From NCBI GenBank assembly GCA_002189035.1, contig NEEC01000138.1:1-20617 (forward strand): 20,617 bases of DNA, given 5' to 3'. The notes under the pieces were generated by a model that saw nothing but the letters and a program-made list of their open reading frames with translations, did not search any database and was not told the DNA's origin. How positions within the stretch are numbered: position 1 is the first letter of the stretch; each line of letters opens with the position of its first letter. Positions 1 through 11,745 of the stretch are shown here, piece after piece. This DNA is from Utricularia gibba (taxonomy: Eukaryota; Streptophyta; Magnoliopsida; Lamiales; Lentibulariaceae). Both the position numbers and the translations under genes were made by a program.

Positions 1-3000
1 AAACCATTTGGGGTGCTCATGACATCCTAACTTCAATAAATGCATCACGATTTTCGTCGAATAGGACCCGATTGGGCTCAGGAGTCGAACCGAACCTTGG
101 GTCCGGACGAACTTCCAACGAAAACCCCACCCAAAAACGACAAGCTTTTCCTTCAGAAACCATGTAGGCAGCTGCCGAAAACCCAACGTTAATAAATGGA
201 TCACTTTTTTCCGGGCTACAAATGACTATGGGCCCGAGCCCGACCCGACCTCCGGCCCGATCCTGGTGCCCCTCGAGAGCGCCTCCTCAAATATAAAGCT
301 TGTGGATGAGAAAACCATTTGGGGTGCTCATGACATCCTAACTTCAATAAATGCATCACGATTTTCGTCGAATAGGACCCGATTGGGCTCAGGAGTCGAA
401 CAGAACCTTGGGTCCGGACGAACTTCCCAATGAAAGCACCCCAAAAACACAAGCTTTTCCTTCAGAAACCATGTAGGCAGCTGCCGAAAACCCAACGTTA
501 ATAAATGGATCACTTTTTTTGCCGGCTACAAATGACTATGGGCCCGAGCCCGACCCGACCTCCGCCCGATCCTGGTGCCCCTCGAGAGCGCCTCCTCAAA
601 AAAGCTTGTGGATGAGAAAACCATTTGGGGTGCTCATGACATCCTAACTTCAATAAATGCATCACGATTTTCGTCGAATAGGACCCGATTGGGCTCAGGA
701 GTCGAACGAACCTTGGGTCCGGACGAACTTCCCAACGAAAGCACCCAAAAAAACGACAAGCTTTTCCTTCAGAAACCATGTAGCAGCTGCCGAAAACCCA
801 ACGTTAATAAATGGATCACTTTTTTTGCCGGGCTACAAATGACTATGGGCCCGAGCCCGACCCGACCTCCGGCCCGATCCTGGTGCCCCTCGAGAGCGCC
901 TCCTCAAATATAAAGCTTGTGGTGAGAAAACCATTTGGGGTGCTCATGACATCCTAACTTCAATAAATGCATCACGATTTTCGTCGAATAGGACCCGATT
1001 GGGCTCAGGAGTCGAACGAACCTTGGGTCCGGACGAACTCCCAATGAAAGCACCCACCAAAAACGACAAGCTTTTCCTTCAGAAACCATGTAGGCAGCTG
1101 CCGAAAAACCCAACGTTAATAAATGGATCACTTTTTTTGCCGGGCTACAAATGACTATGGGCCCGAGCCCGACCCGACCTCCGGCCCGATCCTGGTGCCC
1201 CTCGAGAGCGCCTCCTCAAATATAAAGCTTGTGGATGAGAAAACCATTTGGGGTGCTCATGACATCCTAACTTCAATAAATGCATCACGATTTTCGTCGA
1301 ATAGGACCCGATTGGGCTCAGGAGTCGAACCGAACCTTGGGTCCGGACGAACTTCCCAATGAAAGCACCCAAAAAAGACAAGCTTTTCCTTCAGAAACCA
1401 TGTAGGCAGCTGCCGAAAACCAACGTTAATAAATGGATCACTTTTTTTCCGGGCTACAAATGACTATGGGCCCGAGCCGACCCGACCTCCGGCCCGATCC
1501 TGGTGCCCCTCGAGAGCGCCTCCTCAAATAAAAAGCTGTGGTTGAGAAAACCATTTGGGGTGCTCATGACATCCTAACTTCAATAAATGCATCACGATTT
1601 TCGTCGAATAGGACCCGATTGGGCTCAGGAGTCGAACCGAACCTTGGGTCCGGACGAACTTCCCAACGAAAGCACCCACCCAAAAACGACAAGCTTTTCC
1701 TTCAGAAACCATGTAGGCAGCTGCCGAAAACCCAACGTTAATAAATGGATCACTTTTTTCCGGGCTACAAATGACTATGGCCCGAGCCGACCCGACCTCC
1801 GGCCCGATCCTGGTGCCCCTCGAGAGCGCCTCCTCAAATATAAAGCTGTGGATGAGAAAACCATTTGGGGTGCTCATGACATCCTAACTTCAATAAATGC
1901 ATCACGATTTTCGTCGAATAGGACCCGATTGGGCTCAGGAGTCGAACCGAACCTTGGGTCCGGACGAACTTCCCAACGAAAGCACCCACCAAAACGACAA
2001 GCTTTTCCTTCAGAAACAAAAGTGCTGCCGAAAACCCAACGTTAATAAATGGATCACTTTTTTTCCCGGGCTACAAATGACTATGGCCCCGAGCCCGACG
2101 ACCTCCCCCGATCCTGGTGCCCCTCGAGAGCGCCTCCTCAAATATAAAGCTTGTGGATGAGAAAACCATTTGGGGTGCTCATGACATCCTAACTTCAATA
2201 AATGCATCACGATTTTCGTCGAATAGGACCCGATTGGGCTCAGGAGTCGAACCGAACCTTGGGTCCGGACGAACTTCCCAACGAAAGCACCCACCAAAAA
2301 CGACAAGCTTTTCCTTCAGAAACCATGTAGCAGCTGCCGAAAACCCAACGTTAATAAATGGATCACTTTTTTTGCCGGGCTACAAATGACTATGGGCCCG
2401 AGCCCGACCCGACCTCCGGCCCGATCCTGGTGCCCCTCGAGAGCGCCTCCTCAAATAAAAAGCTGTGGTTGAGAAAACCATTTGGGGTGCTCATGACATC
2501 CTAACTTCAATAAATGCATCACGATTTTCGTCGAATAGGACCCGATTGGGCTCAGGAGTCGAACCGAACCTTGGGTCCGGACGAACTTCCCAACGAAAGC
2601 ACCCACCCAAAAACGACAAGCTTTTCCTTCAGAAACCATGTAGGCAGCTGCCGAAAACCCAACGTTAATAAATGGATCACTTTTTTTCCGGGCTACAAAT
2701 GACTATGGGCCCGAGCCGACCCGACCTCCGGCCCGATCCTGGTGCCCCTCGAGAGCGCCTCCTCAAATATAAAAGCTGTGGTTGAGAAAACCATTTGGGG
2801 TGCTCATGACATCCTAACTTCAATAAATGCATCACGATTTTCGTCGAATAGGACCCGATTGGGCTCAGGAGTCGAACGAACCTTGGGTCCGGACGAACTT
2901 CCCAACGAAAGCACCCACCCAAAAACGACAAGCTTTTCCTTCAGAAACCATGTAGGCAGCTGCCGAAAACCCAACGTTAATAAATGGATCACTTTTTTCC

Positions 3001-6000
3001 GGCTACAAATGACTATGGCCCGAGCCGACCCGACCTCCGGCCCGATCCTGGTGCCCCTCGAGAGCGCCTCCTCAAATATAAAGCTTGTGGATGAGAAAAC
3101 CATTTGGGGTGCTCATGACATCCTACTTCAATAAATGCATCACGATTTTCGTCGAATAGGACCCGATTGGGCTCAGGAGTCGAACCGAACCTTGGGTCCG
3201 GACGAACTTCCCAATGAAGCACCCAAAAAAACGACAAGCTTTTCCTTCAGAAACCATGTAGCAGCTGCCGAAAACCCAACGTTAATAAATGGATCACTTT
3301 TTTTCCGGGCTACAAATGACTATGGCCCGAGCCCGACCCGACCTCCGCCGATCCTGGTGCCCCTCGAGAGCGCCTCCTCAAATATAAAGCTTGTGGATGA
3401 GAAAACCATTTGGGGTGCTCATGACATCCTAACTTCAATAAATGCATCACGATTTTCGTCGAATAGGACCCGATTGGGCTCAGGAGTCGAACCGAACCTT
3501 GGGTCCGGACGAACTTCCCAATGAAAGCACCCAACCAAAAACGACAAGCTTTTCCTTCAGAAACCATGTAAGCAGCTGCCGAAAACCCAACGTTAATAAA
3601 TGGATCACTTTTTTCCCGGGCTACAATGACTATGGGCCCGAGCCCGACCCGACCTCCGGCCCGATCCTGGTGCCCCTCGAGAGCGCCTCCTCAAATAAAA
3701 GCTTGTGGATGAGAAAACCATTTGGGGTGCATGACATCCTAACTTCAATAAATGCATCACGATTTTCGTCGAATAGGACCCGATTGGCTCAGGAGTCGAA
3801 CCGAACCTTGGGTCCGGACGAACTTCCCAACGAAAGCACCCACCAAAAACGACAAGCTTTTCCTTCAGAAACCATGTAGCAGCTGCCGAAAACCCAACGT
3901 TAATAAATGGATCACTTTTTTTCCCGGGCTACAAATGACTATGGGCCCGAGCCCGACCCGACCTCCGGCCCGATCCTGGTGCCCTCGAGAGCGCCTCCTC
4001 AAATAAAAAAAGCTTGTGGTTGAGAAAACCATTTGGGGTGCTCATGACATCCTAACTTCAATAAATGCATCACGATTTTCGTCGAATAGGACCCGATTGG
4101 GCTCAGGAGTCGAACAGAACCTTGGGTCCGGATGAACTTCCCAATGAAAGCACCCACCAAAAACGACAAGCTTTTCCTTCAGAAACATGTAGGCAGCTGC
4201 CGAAAACCCAACGTTAATAAATGGATCACTTTTTTTCCGGGCTACAAATGACTATGGCCCGAGCCCGACCCGACCTCCAGCCCGATCCTGGTGCCCCTCG
4301 AGAGCGCCTCCTCAAATATAAGCTTGTGGATGAGAAAACCATTTGGGTGCTCATGACATCCTAACTTCAATAAATGCATCACGATTTTCGTCGAATAGGA
4401 CCCGATTGGGCTCAGGAGTCGAACCGAACCTTGGGTCCGGACGAACTTCCCAACGAAAGCACCCACCCAAAAACGACAAGCTTTTCCTTCAGAAACAATG
4501 TAGGCAGCTGCCGAAAACCCAACGTTAATAAATGGATCACTTTTTTTGCCGGGCTACAAATGACTATGGCCCGAGCCCGACCCGACCTCCGCCCGATCCT
4601 GGTGCCCCTCGAGAGCGCCTCCTCAATAAAGCTTGTGGATGAGAAAACCATTTGGGGTGCTCATGACATCCTAACTTCAATAAATGCATCACGATTTTCG
4701 TCGAATAGGACCCGATTGGGCTCAGGAGTCGAACCGAACCTTGGGTCCGGACGAACTTCCCAATGAAAGCACCCAACCAAAAACGACAAGCTTTTCCTTC
4801 AGAAACCATGTAAGCAGCTGCCGAAAACCCAACGTTAAAAATGGATCACTTTTTTTCCGGGCTACAAATGACTATGGGCCCGAGCCCGACCCGACCTCCG
4901 CCGATCCTGGTGCCCCTCGAGAGCGCCTCCTCAAATATAAAGCTTGTGGATGAGAAAACCATTTGGGGTGCTCATGACATCCTAACTTCAAAAAATGCAT
5001 CACGATTTTCGTCGAATAGGACCCGATTGGGCTCAGGAGTCGAACCGAACCTTGGGTCCGGACGAACTTCCCAATGAAAGCACCAACCAAAAAACGACAA
5101 GCTTTTCCTTCAGAAAAATGTAGCAGCTGCCGAAAACCCAACGTTAATAAATGGATCACTTTTTTTGCCGGGCTACAAATGACTATGGCCCGAGCCCGAC
5201 CCGACCTCCGGCCCGATCCTGGTGCCCCTCGAGAGCGCCTCCTCAAATAAAAGCTTGTGGATGAGAAAACCATTTGGGGTGCTCATGACATCCTAACTTC
5301 AATAAATGCATCACGATTTTCGTCGAATAGGACCCGATTGGGCTCAGGAGTCGAACCGAACCTTGGGTCCGGACGAACTTCCCAACGAAAGCACCCACCA
5401 AAAACGACAAGCTTTTCCTTCAGAAACCATGTAGGCAGCTGCCGAAAACCAACGTTAATAAATGGATCACTTTTTTTGCCGGGCTACAAATGACTATGGG
5501 CCCGAGCCCGACCCGACCTCCGGCCCGATCCTGGTGCCCCTCGAGAGCGCCTCCTCAAATAAAAAGCTGTGGATGAGAAAACCATTTGGGGTGCTCATGA
5601 TCCTAACTTCAATAAATGCATCACGATTTTCGTCGAATAGGACCCGATTGGGCTCAGGAGTCGAACCGAACCTTGGGTCCGGACGAACTTCCCAACGAAA
5701 GCACCCACCAAAACGACAAGCTTTTCCTTCAGAAACCATGTAGCAGCTGCCGAAAACCCAACGTTAATAAATGGATCACTTTTTTTCCCGGGCTACAAAT
5801 GACTATGGCCGAGCCCGACCCGACCTCCGGCCCGATCCTGGTGCCCCTCGAGAGCGCCTCCTCAAATATAAAGCTTGTGGATGAGAAAACCATTTGGGGT
5901 GCTCATGACATCCTAACTTCAATAAATGCATCACGATTTTCGTCGAATAGGACCCGATTGGGCTCAGGAGTCGAACCGAACCTTGGGTCCGGACGAACTT

Positions 6001-7986
6001 CCCAATGAAAGCACCCACCAAAAACGACAAGCTTTTCCTTCAGAAACCATGTAGCAGCTGCCGAAAACCCAACGTTAATAAATGGATCACTTTTTTTGCC
6101 GGGCTACAAATGACTATGGCCCGAGCCGACCCGACCTCCGCCCGATCCTGGTGCCCCTCGAGAGCGCCTCCTCAAATATAAAGCTTGTGGATGAGAAAAC
6201 CATTTGGGGTGCTCATGACATCCTAACTTCAATAAATGCATCACGATTTTCGTCGAATAGGACCCGATTGGGCTCAGGAGTCGAACCGAACCTTGGGTCC
6301 GGACGAACTTCCCAACGAAAGCACCCACCAAAAACGACAAGCTTTTCCTTCAGAAACCATGTAAGCAGCTGCCGAAAACCCAACGTTAATAAATGGATCA
6401 CTTTTTTTCCCGGCTACAAATGACTATGGGCCCGAGCCCGACCCGACCTCCGGCCCGATCCTGGTGCCCCTCGAGAGCGCCTCCTCAAATATAAAGCTTG
6501 TGGATGAGAAAACCATTTGGGGTGCTCATGACATCCTAACTTCAATAAATGCATCACGATTTTCGTCGAATAGGACCCGATTGGGCTCAGGAGTCGAACC
6601 GAACCTTGGGTCCGGACGAACTTCCCAACGAAAGCACCCACCAAAAACGACAAGCTTTTCCTTCAGAAACCATGTAGGCAGCTGCCGAAAACCCAACGTT
6701 AATAAATGGATCACTTTTTTTGCCGGGCTACAAATGACTATGGCCCGAGCCCGACCCGACCTCCGCCCGATCCTGGTGCCCCTCGAGAGCGCCTCCTCAA
6801 ATAAAGCTTGTGGTGAGAAAACCATTTGGGGTGCTCATGACATCCTAACTTCAAAAATGCATCACGATTTCGTCGAATAGGACCCGATTGGGCTCAGAGT
6901 CGAACCGAACCTTGGGTCCGGACGAACTTCCCAATGAAAGCACCCAACCAAAAACGACAAGCTTTTCCTTCAGAAACCATGTAGGCAGCTGCCGAAAACC
7001 CAACGTTAATAAATGGATCACTTTTTTTGCCGGGCTACAAATGACTATGGGCCCGAGCCCGACCCGACCTCCGGCCCGATCCTGGTGCCCCTCGAGAGCG
7101 CCTCCTCAAATATAAAGCTTGTGGATGAGAAAACCATTTGGGGTGCTCATGACATCCTAACTTCAATAAATGCATCACGATTTTCGTCGAATAGGACCCG
7201 ATTGGGCTCAGGAGTCGAACCGAACCTTGGGTCCGGACGAACTTCCCAACGAAAGCACCCAACCAAAAACGACAAGCTTTTCCTTCAGAAACCATGTAGC
7301 AGCTGCCGAAAACCCAACGTTAATAAATGGATCACTTTTTTTCCCGGGCTACAAATGACTATGGGCCCGAGCCCGACCCGACCTCCGGCCCGATCCTGGT
7401 GCCCTCGAGAGCGCCTCCTCAAATATAAAAGCTTGTGGTTGAGAAAACCATTTGGGGTGCTCATGACATCCTAACTTCAATAAATGCATCACGATTTTCG
7501 TCGAATAGGACCCGATTGGGCTCAGGAGTCGAACCGAACCTTGGGTCCGGACGAACTTCCCAATGAAAGCACCCAAAAAAACGACAAGCTTTTCCTTCAG
7601 AAACCATGTAGCAGCTGCCGAAAACCCAACGTTAATAAATGGATCACTTTTTTTCCCGGGCTACAAATGACTATGGGCCCGAGCCCGACCGACCTCCGGC
7701 CCGATCCTGGTGCCCCTCGAGAGCGCCTCCTCAAATAAAAAGCTGTGGAAAAACCATTTGGGGTGCTCATGACATCCTAACTTCAATAAATGCATCACGA
7801 TTTTCGTCGAATAGGACCCGATTGGGCTCAGGAGTCGAACCGAACCTTGGGTCCGGACGAACTTCCCAATGAAAGCACCCAACCAAAAACGACAAGCTTT
7901 TCCTTCAGAAACCATGTAGCAGCTGCCGAAAACCCAACGTTAATAAATGGATCACTTTTTTTGCCGGGCTACAAATGACTATGGGC
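1..7986 (+). repeat. Regular block 1: 26 satellite units
   Basis: CCATTTGG anchors lie at 4, 315, 621, 931, 1244, 1551, 1861, 2166, 2478, 2791, 3100, 3406, 3718, 4029, 4339, 4648, 4959, 5270, 5582, 5890, 6200, 6513, 6822, 7134, 7448 and 7754, so steps are 305-314 bp. Units are near identical except at the recurrent variable sites. Variants are interspersed, not clustered. For example, the AATG form occurs in units 2, 4, 5, 11, 12, 14, 16, 17, 20, 23, 25 and 26, with AACG between them. The GGTTGAG form marks the units anchored at 1551, 2478, 2791, 4029 and 7448. One notable local deviation is at 2017-2031, where the CATGTAGGCAG region is replaced by AAAAGTG. The block contains nothing else. 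Confidence 0.95.
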
Positions 7987-8507
7987 CGAGCCCGACCGAC
8001 CTAAGATCCTCAAATAAAAGCATCATTTGGGGTGCTCATGACATCCTAACTTCAATAAATGCATCACGATTTTCGTCGAATAGGACCCGATTGGGCTCAG
8101 GAGTCGAACAACCTTGGGTCCGGACGAACTTCCCAATGAAAGCACCCACCAAAAACGACAAGCTTTTCCTTCAGAAATGTAAGCAGCTGCCGAAAACCCA
8201 ACGTTAATAAATGGATCACTTTTTTCCCGGCTACAAATGACTATGGGCCCGAGCCCGACCCGACCTCCGGCCCGATCCTGGTGCCCCTCGAGAGCGCCTC
8301 CTCAAATATAAAGCTTGTGGATGAGAAAACCATTTGGGGTGCTCATGACATCCTAACTTCAATAAATGCATCACGATTTTCGTCGAATAGGACCCGATTG
8401 GGCTCAGGAGTCGAACGAACCTTGGGTCCGGACGAACTTCCCAATGAAAGCACCCATGTGTAGGCAGCTGCCGAAAACCCAACGTTAATAAATGGATCAC
8501 TTTTTTT
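7987..8507 (+). repeat. Shortened unit junction followed by one unit with an internal deletion
   Basis: The step from anchor 7754 to the equivalent of the next anchor (8023) is only 269 bp. At 7994-8025 the C/G-rich end of monomer B jumps to AAGATCCTCAAATAAAAGCATCATTTGG, missing the CCCCTCGAGAGCG stretch and the AAGCTTGTGG start of A. The next unit (8330) has a deletion at about 8454-8461, where CACCCA joins TGTGTAGGCAG. This removes the end of A, the AAGCTTTTCC boundary and the start of B. The rest of both units is normal. Confidence 0.85.
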
Positions 8508-8592
8508 CCACCCTAAGAGCGAGCTGCCATATGGCATCACGATTAATAACCCGATGGAGGAGTCGACCTTGCCGGACGAACTTTTCCTGGTA
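8508..8592 (+). repeat. Collapsed satellite unit (about 85 bp replacing ~290 bp)
   Basis: Between two consecutive T-runs (8501 and 8613) lie 112 bp instead of about 314. The sequence reads as short pieces of the normal unit in the right order: AGAGCG, AGC, CCAT, GCATCACGATT, AATA, ACCCGAT, GGAGTCGA, CCTTG, CCGGACGAACTT, TTTTCCT, GTA and TTAATAAATGG, with the spacers missing. It also has two words not in the intact unit, CCACCCTAAGA (8508-8518) and CCATATGGCATCACGA (8527-8542). Both, or close forms, recur in the disrupted region near 17.4-17.7 kb. Confidence 0.75.
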
Positions 8593-8850
8593 GCAATTAA
8601 TAAATGGATCACTTTTTTTCCGGGCTACAAATGACTATGGCCCGAGCCCGACCCGACCTCCGCCCGATCCTGGTGCCCCTCGAGAGCGCCTCCTCAAATA
8701 TAAAGCTTGTGGAAGAAAACCATTTGGGGTGCTCATGACATCCTAACTTCAATAAATGCATCACGATTTTCGTCGAATAGGACCCGATTGGGCTCAGGAG
8801 TCGAACCGAACCTTGGGTCCGGACGAACTTCCCAATGAAAGCACCCAACC
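8593..8850 (+). repeat. Satellite segment: monomer B end and near-complete monomer A
   Basis: Regular satellite sequence. Monomer B resumes at AATAAATGGATCAC and runs through the C/G-rich stretch. The next monomer A starts with TATAAAGCTTGTGGAAGAAAACC (anchor 8720), with GATG reduced to GA. A is otherwise normal up to the AATGAAAGCACCCAACC variant. Confidence 0.88.
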
Positions 8851-8924
8851 AAAAACAAGAGGTAGCAGCTTTGGATCACTACAAATGACCCCGAGTCCGA
8901 AGAGCGCCTCCTCAAATAAAAGCT
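8851..8924 (+). repeat. Collapsed monomer B
   Basis: Anchors 8720 and 8925 are only 205 bp apart. After a normal monomer A, monomer B is cut to about 70 bp of in-order fragments: AAAAAC, AAGAG, GTAGCAGCT, TTGGATCACT, ACAAATGAC, CCCGAG, AGAGCGCCTCCTCAAATA and AAAGCT. The AAGCTTTTCC boundary, the T-run and the CCCGA-rich stretch are missing. The next monomer A also lacks GTGGATGAGAAAA before the anchor and GCTCAT after it. Confidence 0.78.
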
Positions 8925-10680
8925 CCATTTGGGGTGGACATCCTAACTTCAATAAATGCATCACGATTTTCGTCGAATAGGACCGATTGGGCTCAGGAGT
9001 CGAACCGAACCTTGGGTCCGGACGAACTTCCCAACGAAAGCACCCACCAAAAAACGACAAGCTTTTCCTTCAGAAAGTAGGCAGCTGCCGAAAACCCAAC
9101 GTTAATAAATGGATCACTTTTTTTGCCGGGCTACAAATGACTATGGGCCCGAGCCCGACCCGACCTCCGCCCGATCCTGGTGCCCCTCGAGAGCGCCTCC
9201 TCAAATAAAAAGCTGTGGTTGAGAAAACCATTTGGGGTGCTCATGACATCCTAACTTCAATAAATGCATCACGATTTTCGTCGAATAGGACCCGATGGGC
9301 TCAGGAGTCGAACCGAACCTTGGGTCCGGACGAACTTCCCAATGAAAGCACCCACCAAAAACGACAAGCTTTTCCTTCAGAAACCATGTAGCAGCTGCCG
9401 AAAACCCAACGTTAATAAATGGATCACTTTTTTTGCCGGGCTACAAATGACTATGGCCCGAGCCCGACCCGACCTCCGGCCCGATCCTGGTGCCCCTCGA
9501 GAGCGCCTCCTCAAATATAAAGCTTGTGGATGAGAAAACCATTTGGGGTGCTCATGACATCCTAACTTCAATAAATGCATCACGATTTTCGTCGAATAGG
9601 ACCCGATTGGGCTCAGGAGTCGAACCGAACCTTGGGTCCGGACGAACTTCCCAATGAAAGCACCCAACCAAAAACGACAAGCTTTTCCTTCAGAAACATG
9701 TAGCAGCTGCCGAAAACCCAACGTTAATAAATGGATCACTTTTTTTGCCGGGCTACAAATGACTATGGGCCCGAGCCGACCCGACCTCCGGCCCGATCCT
9801 GGTGCCCCTCGAGAGCGCCTCCTCAAATATAAAGCTTGTGGATGAGAAAACCATTTGGGGTGCTCATGACATCCTAACTTCAATAAATGCATCACGATTT
9901 TCGTCGAATAGGACCCGATTGGGCTCAGGAGTCGAACCGAACCTTGGGTCCGGACGAACTTCCCAACGAAAGCACCCAACCAAAAACGACAAGCTTTTCC
10001 TTCAGAAACCATGTAGGCAGCTGCCGAAAACCCAACGTTAATAAATGGATCACTTTTTTTGCCGGGCTACAAATGACTATGGGCCCGAGCCCGACCCGAC
10101 CTCCGGCCCGATCCTGGTGCCCCTCGAGAGCGCCTCCTCAAATATAAAGCTTGTGGATGAGAAAACCATTTGGGGTGCTCATGACATCCTAACTTCAATA
10201 AATGCATCACGATTTTCGTCGAATAGGACCCGATTGGGCTCAGGAGTCGAACCGAACCTTGGGTCCGGACGAACTTCCCAATGAAAGCACCCACCAAAAA
10301 ACGACAAGCTTTTCCTTCAGAAACCATGTAGGCAGCTGCCGAAAACCAACGTTAATAAATGGATCACTTTTTTTGCCGGGCTACAAATGACTATGGCCCG
10401 AGCCCGACCCGACCTCCGCCCGATCCTGGTGCCCCTCGAGAGCGCCTCCTCAAATATAAAGCTTGTGGATGAGAAAACCATTTGGGGTGCTCATGACATC
10501 CTAACTTCAATAAATGCATCACGATTTTCGTCGAATAGGACCCGATTGGGCTCAGGAGTCGAACCGAACCTTGGGTCCGGACGAACTTCCCAATGAAAGC
10601 ACCCAACCAAAAACGACAAGCTTTTCCTTCAGAAACCATGTAGGCAGCTGCCGAAAACCCAACGTTAATAAATGGATCAC
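8925..10680 (+). repeat. Regular block 2: six satellite units
   Basis: Anchors are at 8925, 9228, 9539, 9851, 10166 and 10478, with steps of 303-315 bp. Structure is normal A-B throughout, with the usual variant sites. The minus strand is open from 10012 down to 9377 (211 codons) because two units here differ by a multiple of three. This is a by-product of the repeat and not a gene: the translation is a repeated satellite peptide with no known domain. Confidence 0.93.
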
Positions 10681-10859
10681 TATGACTATGGGACCCGAGC
10701 CCGAACCCGACCTTCCCGGCACCGATCCTAGAGCGCCTCCTCAAATAAAAAGCCCCTCGAGGCGCCTCGGAGTCGAAATTGCCTCCTTTTCAGTAAAAAA
10801 CCCAACGTTAATAAATGGATCACTTTTTTTGTATTATGTCCGGACTCCTGAGAAAATAT
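10681..10859 (+). repeat. Disrupted segment: rearranged monomer B and extra partial copy
   Basis: After GGATCACTA at 10674-10682 the T-run and CCGGGCTAC are missing, and the C/G stretch has extra bases (GGACCCGAGCCCGAACCCGACC). CCTCCTCAAATAAAAAGCCCCTCGAGGCGCC then follows, so part of the CTCGAG block appears twice. A shortened A (GGAGTCGAA, TTTTCAG, AAAACCCAACG) leads into AATAAATGGATCAC and a T-run at 10822-10828, then TGTATTATGTCCGGACTCCTGAGAAAATATAAAGC before a normal A. It contains no other element. Confidence 0.75.
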
Positions 10860-11007
10860 AAAGCTTGTGGATGAGAAAACCATTTGGGGTGCTCATGACA
10901 TCCTAACTTCAATAAATGCATCACGATTTTCGTCGAATAGGACCCGATTGGGCTCAGGAGTCGAACCGAACCTTGGGTCCGGACGAACTTCCCAACGAAA
11001 GCACCCA
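10860..11007 (+). repeat. Intact monomer A
   Basis: Anchor at 10880. Monomer A is normal from AAGCTTGTGG to AACGAAAGCACCC. It is an island of regular sequence between two disrupted segments. Confidence 0.9.
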
Positions 11008-11396
11008 AAAAACGACAAGACTATTTCCTTGCAGAAAATATAAAGCCCATTTGATGACAGCAATAACCCGAACGCTTTTCCGGGCTACAAATGACTATGG
11101 CCCGAGCCCGAATCCCCCCTCGAATCCTGTTTTCGTCCCCGAGAGGAGTCAGCTTGCCACTCATTTAACTTCCAACGGGCTATCAACTTGGGTTAACGAA
11201 AGCACCCAACCAAAAACGACAAGCTTTTCCTTCAGAAACCATGGCAGCTGCCGAAAACCCAACGTTAATAAATGGATCACTACCCCCCCGACCCGACCCG
11301 ACCTCCGGCCCGATCCTGGTGCCCCTCGAGAGCGCCTCAAACAAATATAAAGCCCGATTGGAGGATCGAACCGAAAACTTCCCATTTGGGGCTGCT
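11008..11396 (+). repeat. Disrupted segment with several abridged pieces
   Basis: The next CCATTTGG anchor after 10880 is at 11510, a gap of 630 bp filled mainly by abridged satellite. Recognisable pieces are an abridged B (GACAAG, TTTCCTTGCAGAAAA), CCATTTGATGACA, TTTTCCGGGCTACAAATGACTATGGCCCGAGCCCGA, then a mixed part (ATCCCCCCTCGAATCC, CATTTAACTTCCAACGGGC). Then comes a nearly intact A-B boundary from 11195 to 11281 (AACGAAAGCACCC to AATAAATGGATCAC), the C/G stretch without its T-run, and a mixed A fragment at 11345-11396. No coding or RNA gene is seen. Confidence 0.75.
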
Positions 11397-11745
11397 CACT
11401 TTTTTTCCGGGCTACAAATGACTATGGGCCCGAGCCGACCCGACCTCCGGCCCGATCCTGGTGCCCCTCGAGAGCGCCTCCTCAAATATAAAGCTTGTGG
11501 ATGAGAAAACCATTTGGGGTGCTCATGACATCCTAACTTCAATAAATGCATCACGATTTTCGTCGAATAGGACCCGATTGGGCTCAGGAGTCGAACCGAA
11601 CCTTGGGTCCGGACGAACTTCCCAATGAAAGCACCCACCAAAAACGACAAGCTTTTCCTTCAGAAACCATGTAGGCAGCTGCCGAAAACCCAACGTTAAT
11701 AAATGGATCACTTTTTTTGCCGGGCTACAAATGACTATGGGCCCG
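11397..11745 (+). repeat. Regular satellite, one full unit and part of the next monomer B
   Basis: Resumes at the T-run and CCGGGCTACAAATGAC of monomer B. A normal unit follows, anchored at 11510, with the AATG variant, and runs to GGGCCCGAG of the following B. Confidence 0.92.

Noticed and set aside
9377-10012. Open frame of 211 codons on the minus strand
   Set aside because: It covers two satellite units whose spacing happens to keep the frame. The product is the same peptide repeated, and neighbouring identical units do not keep it.
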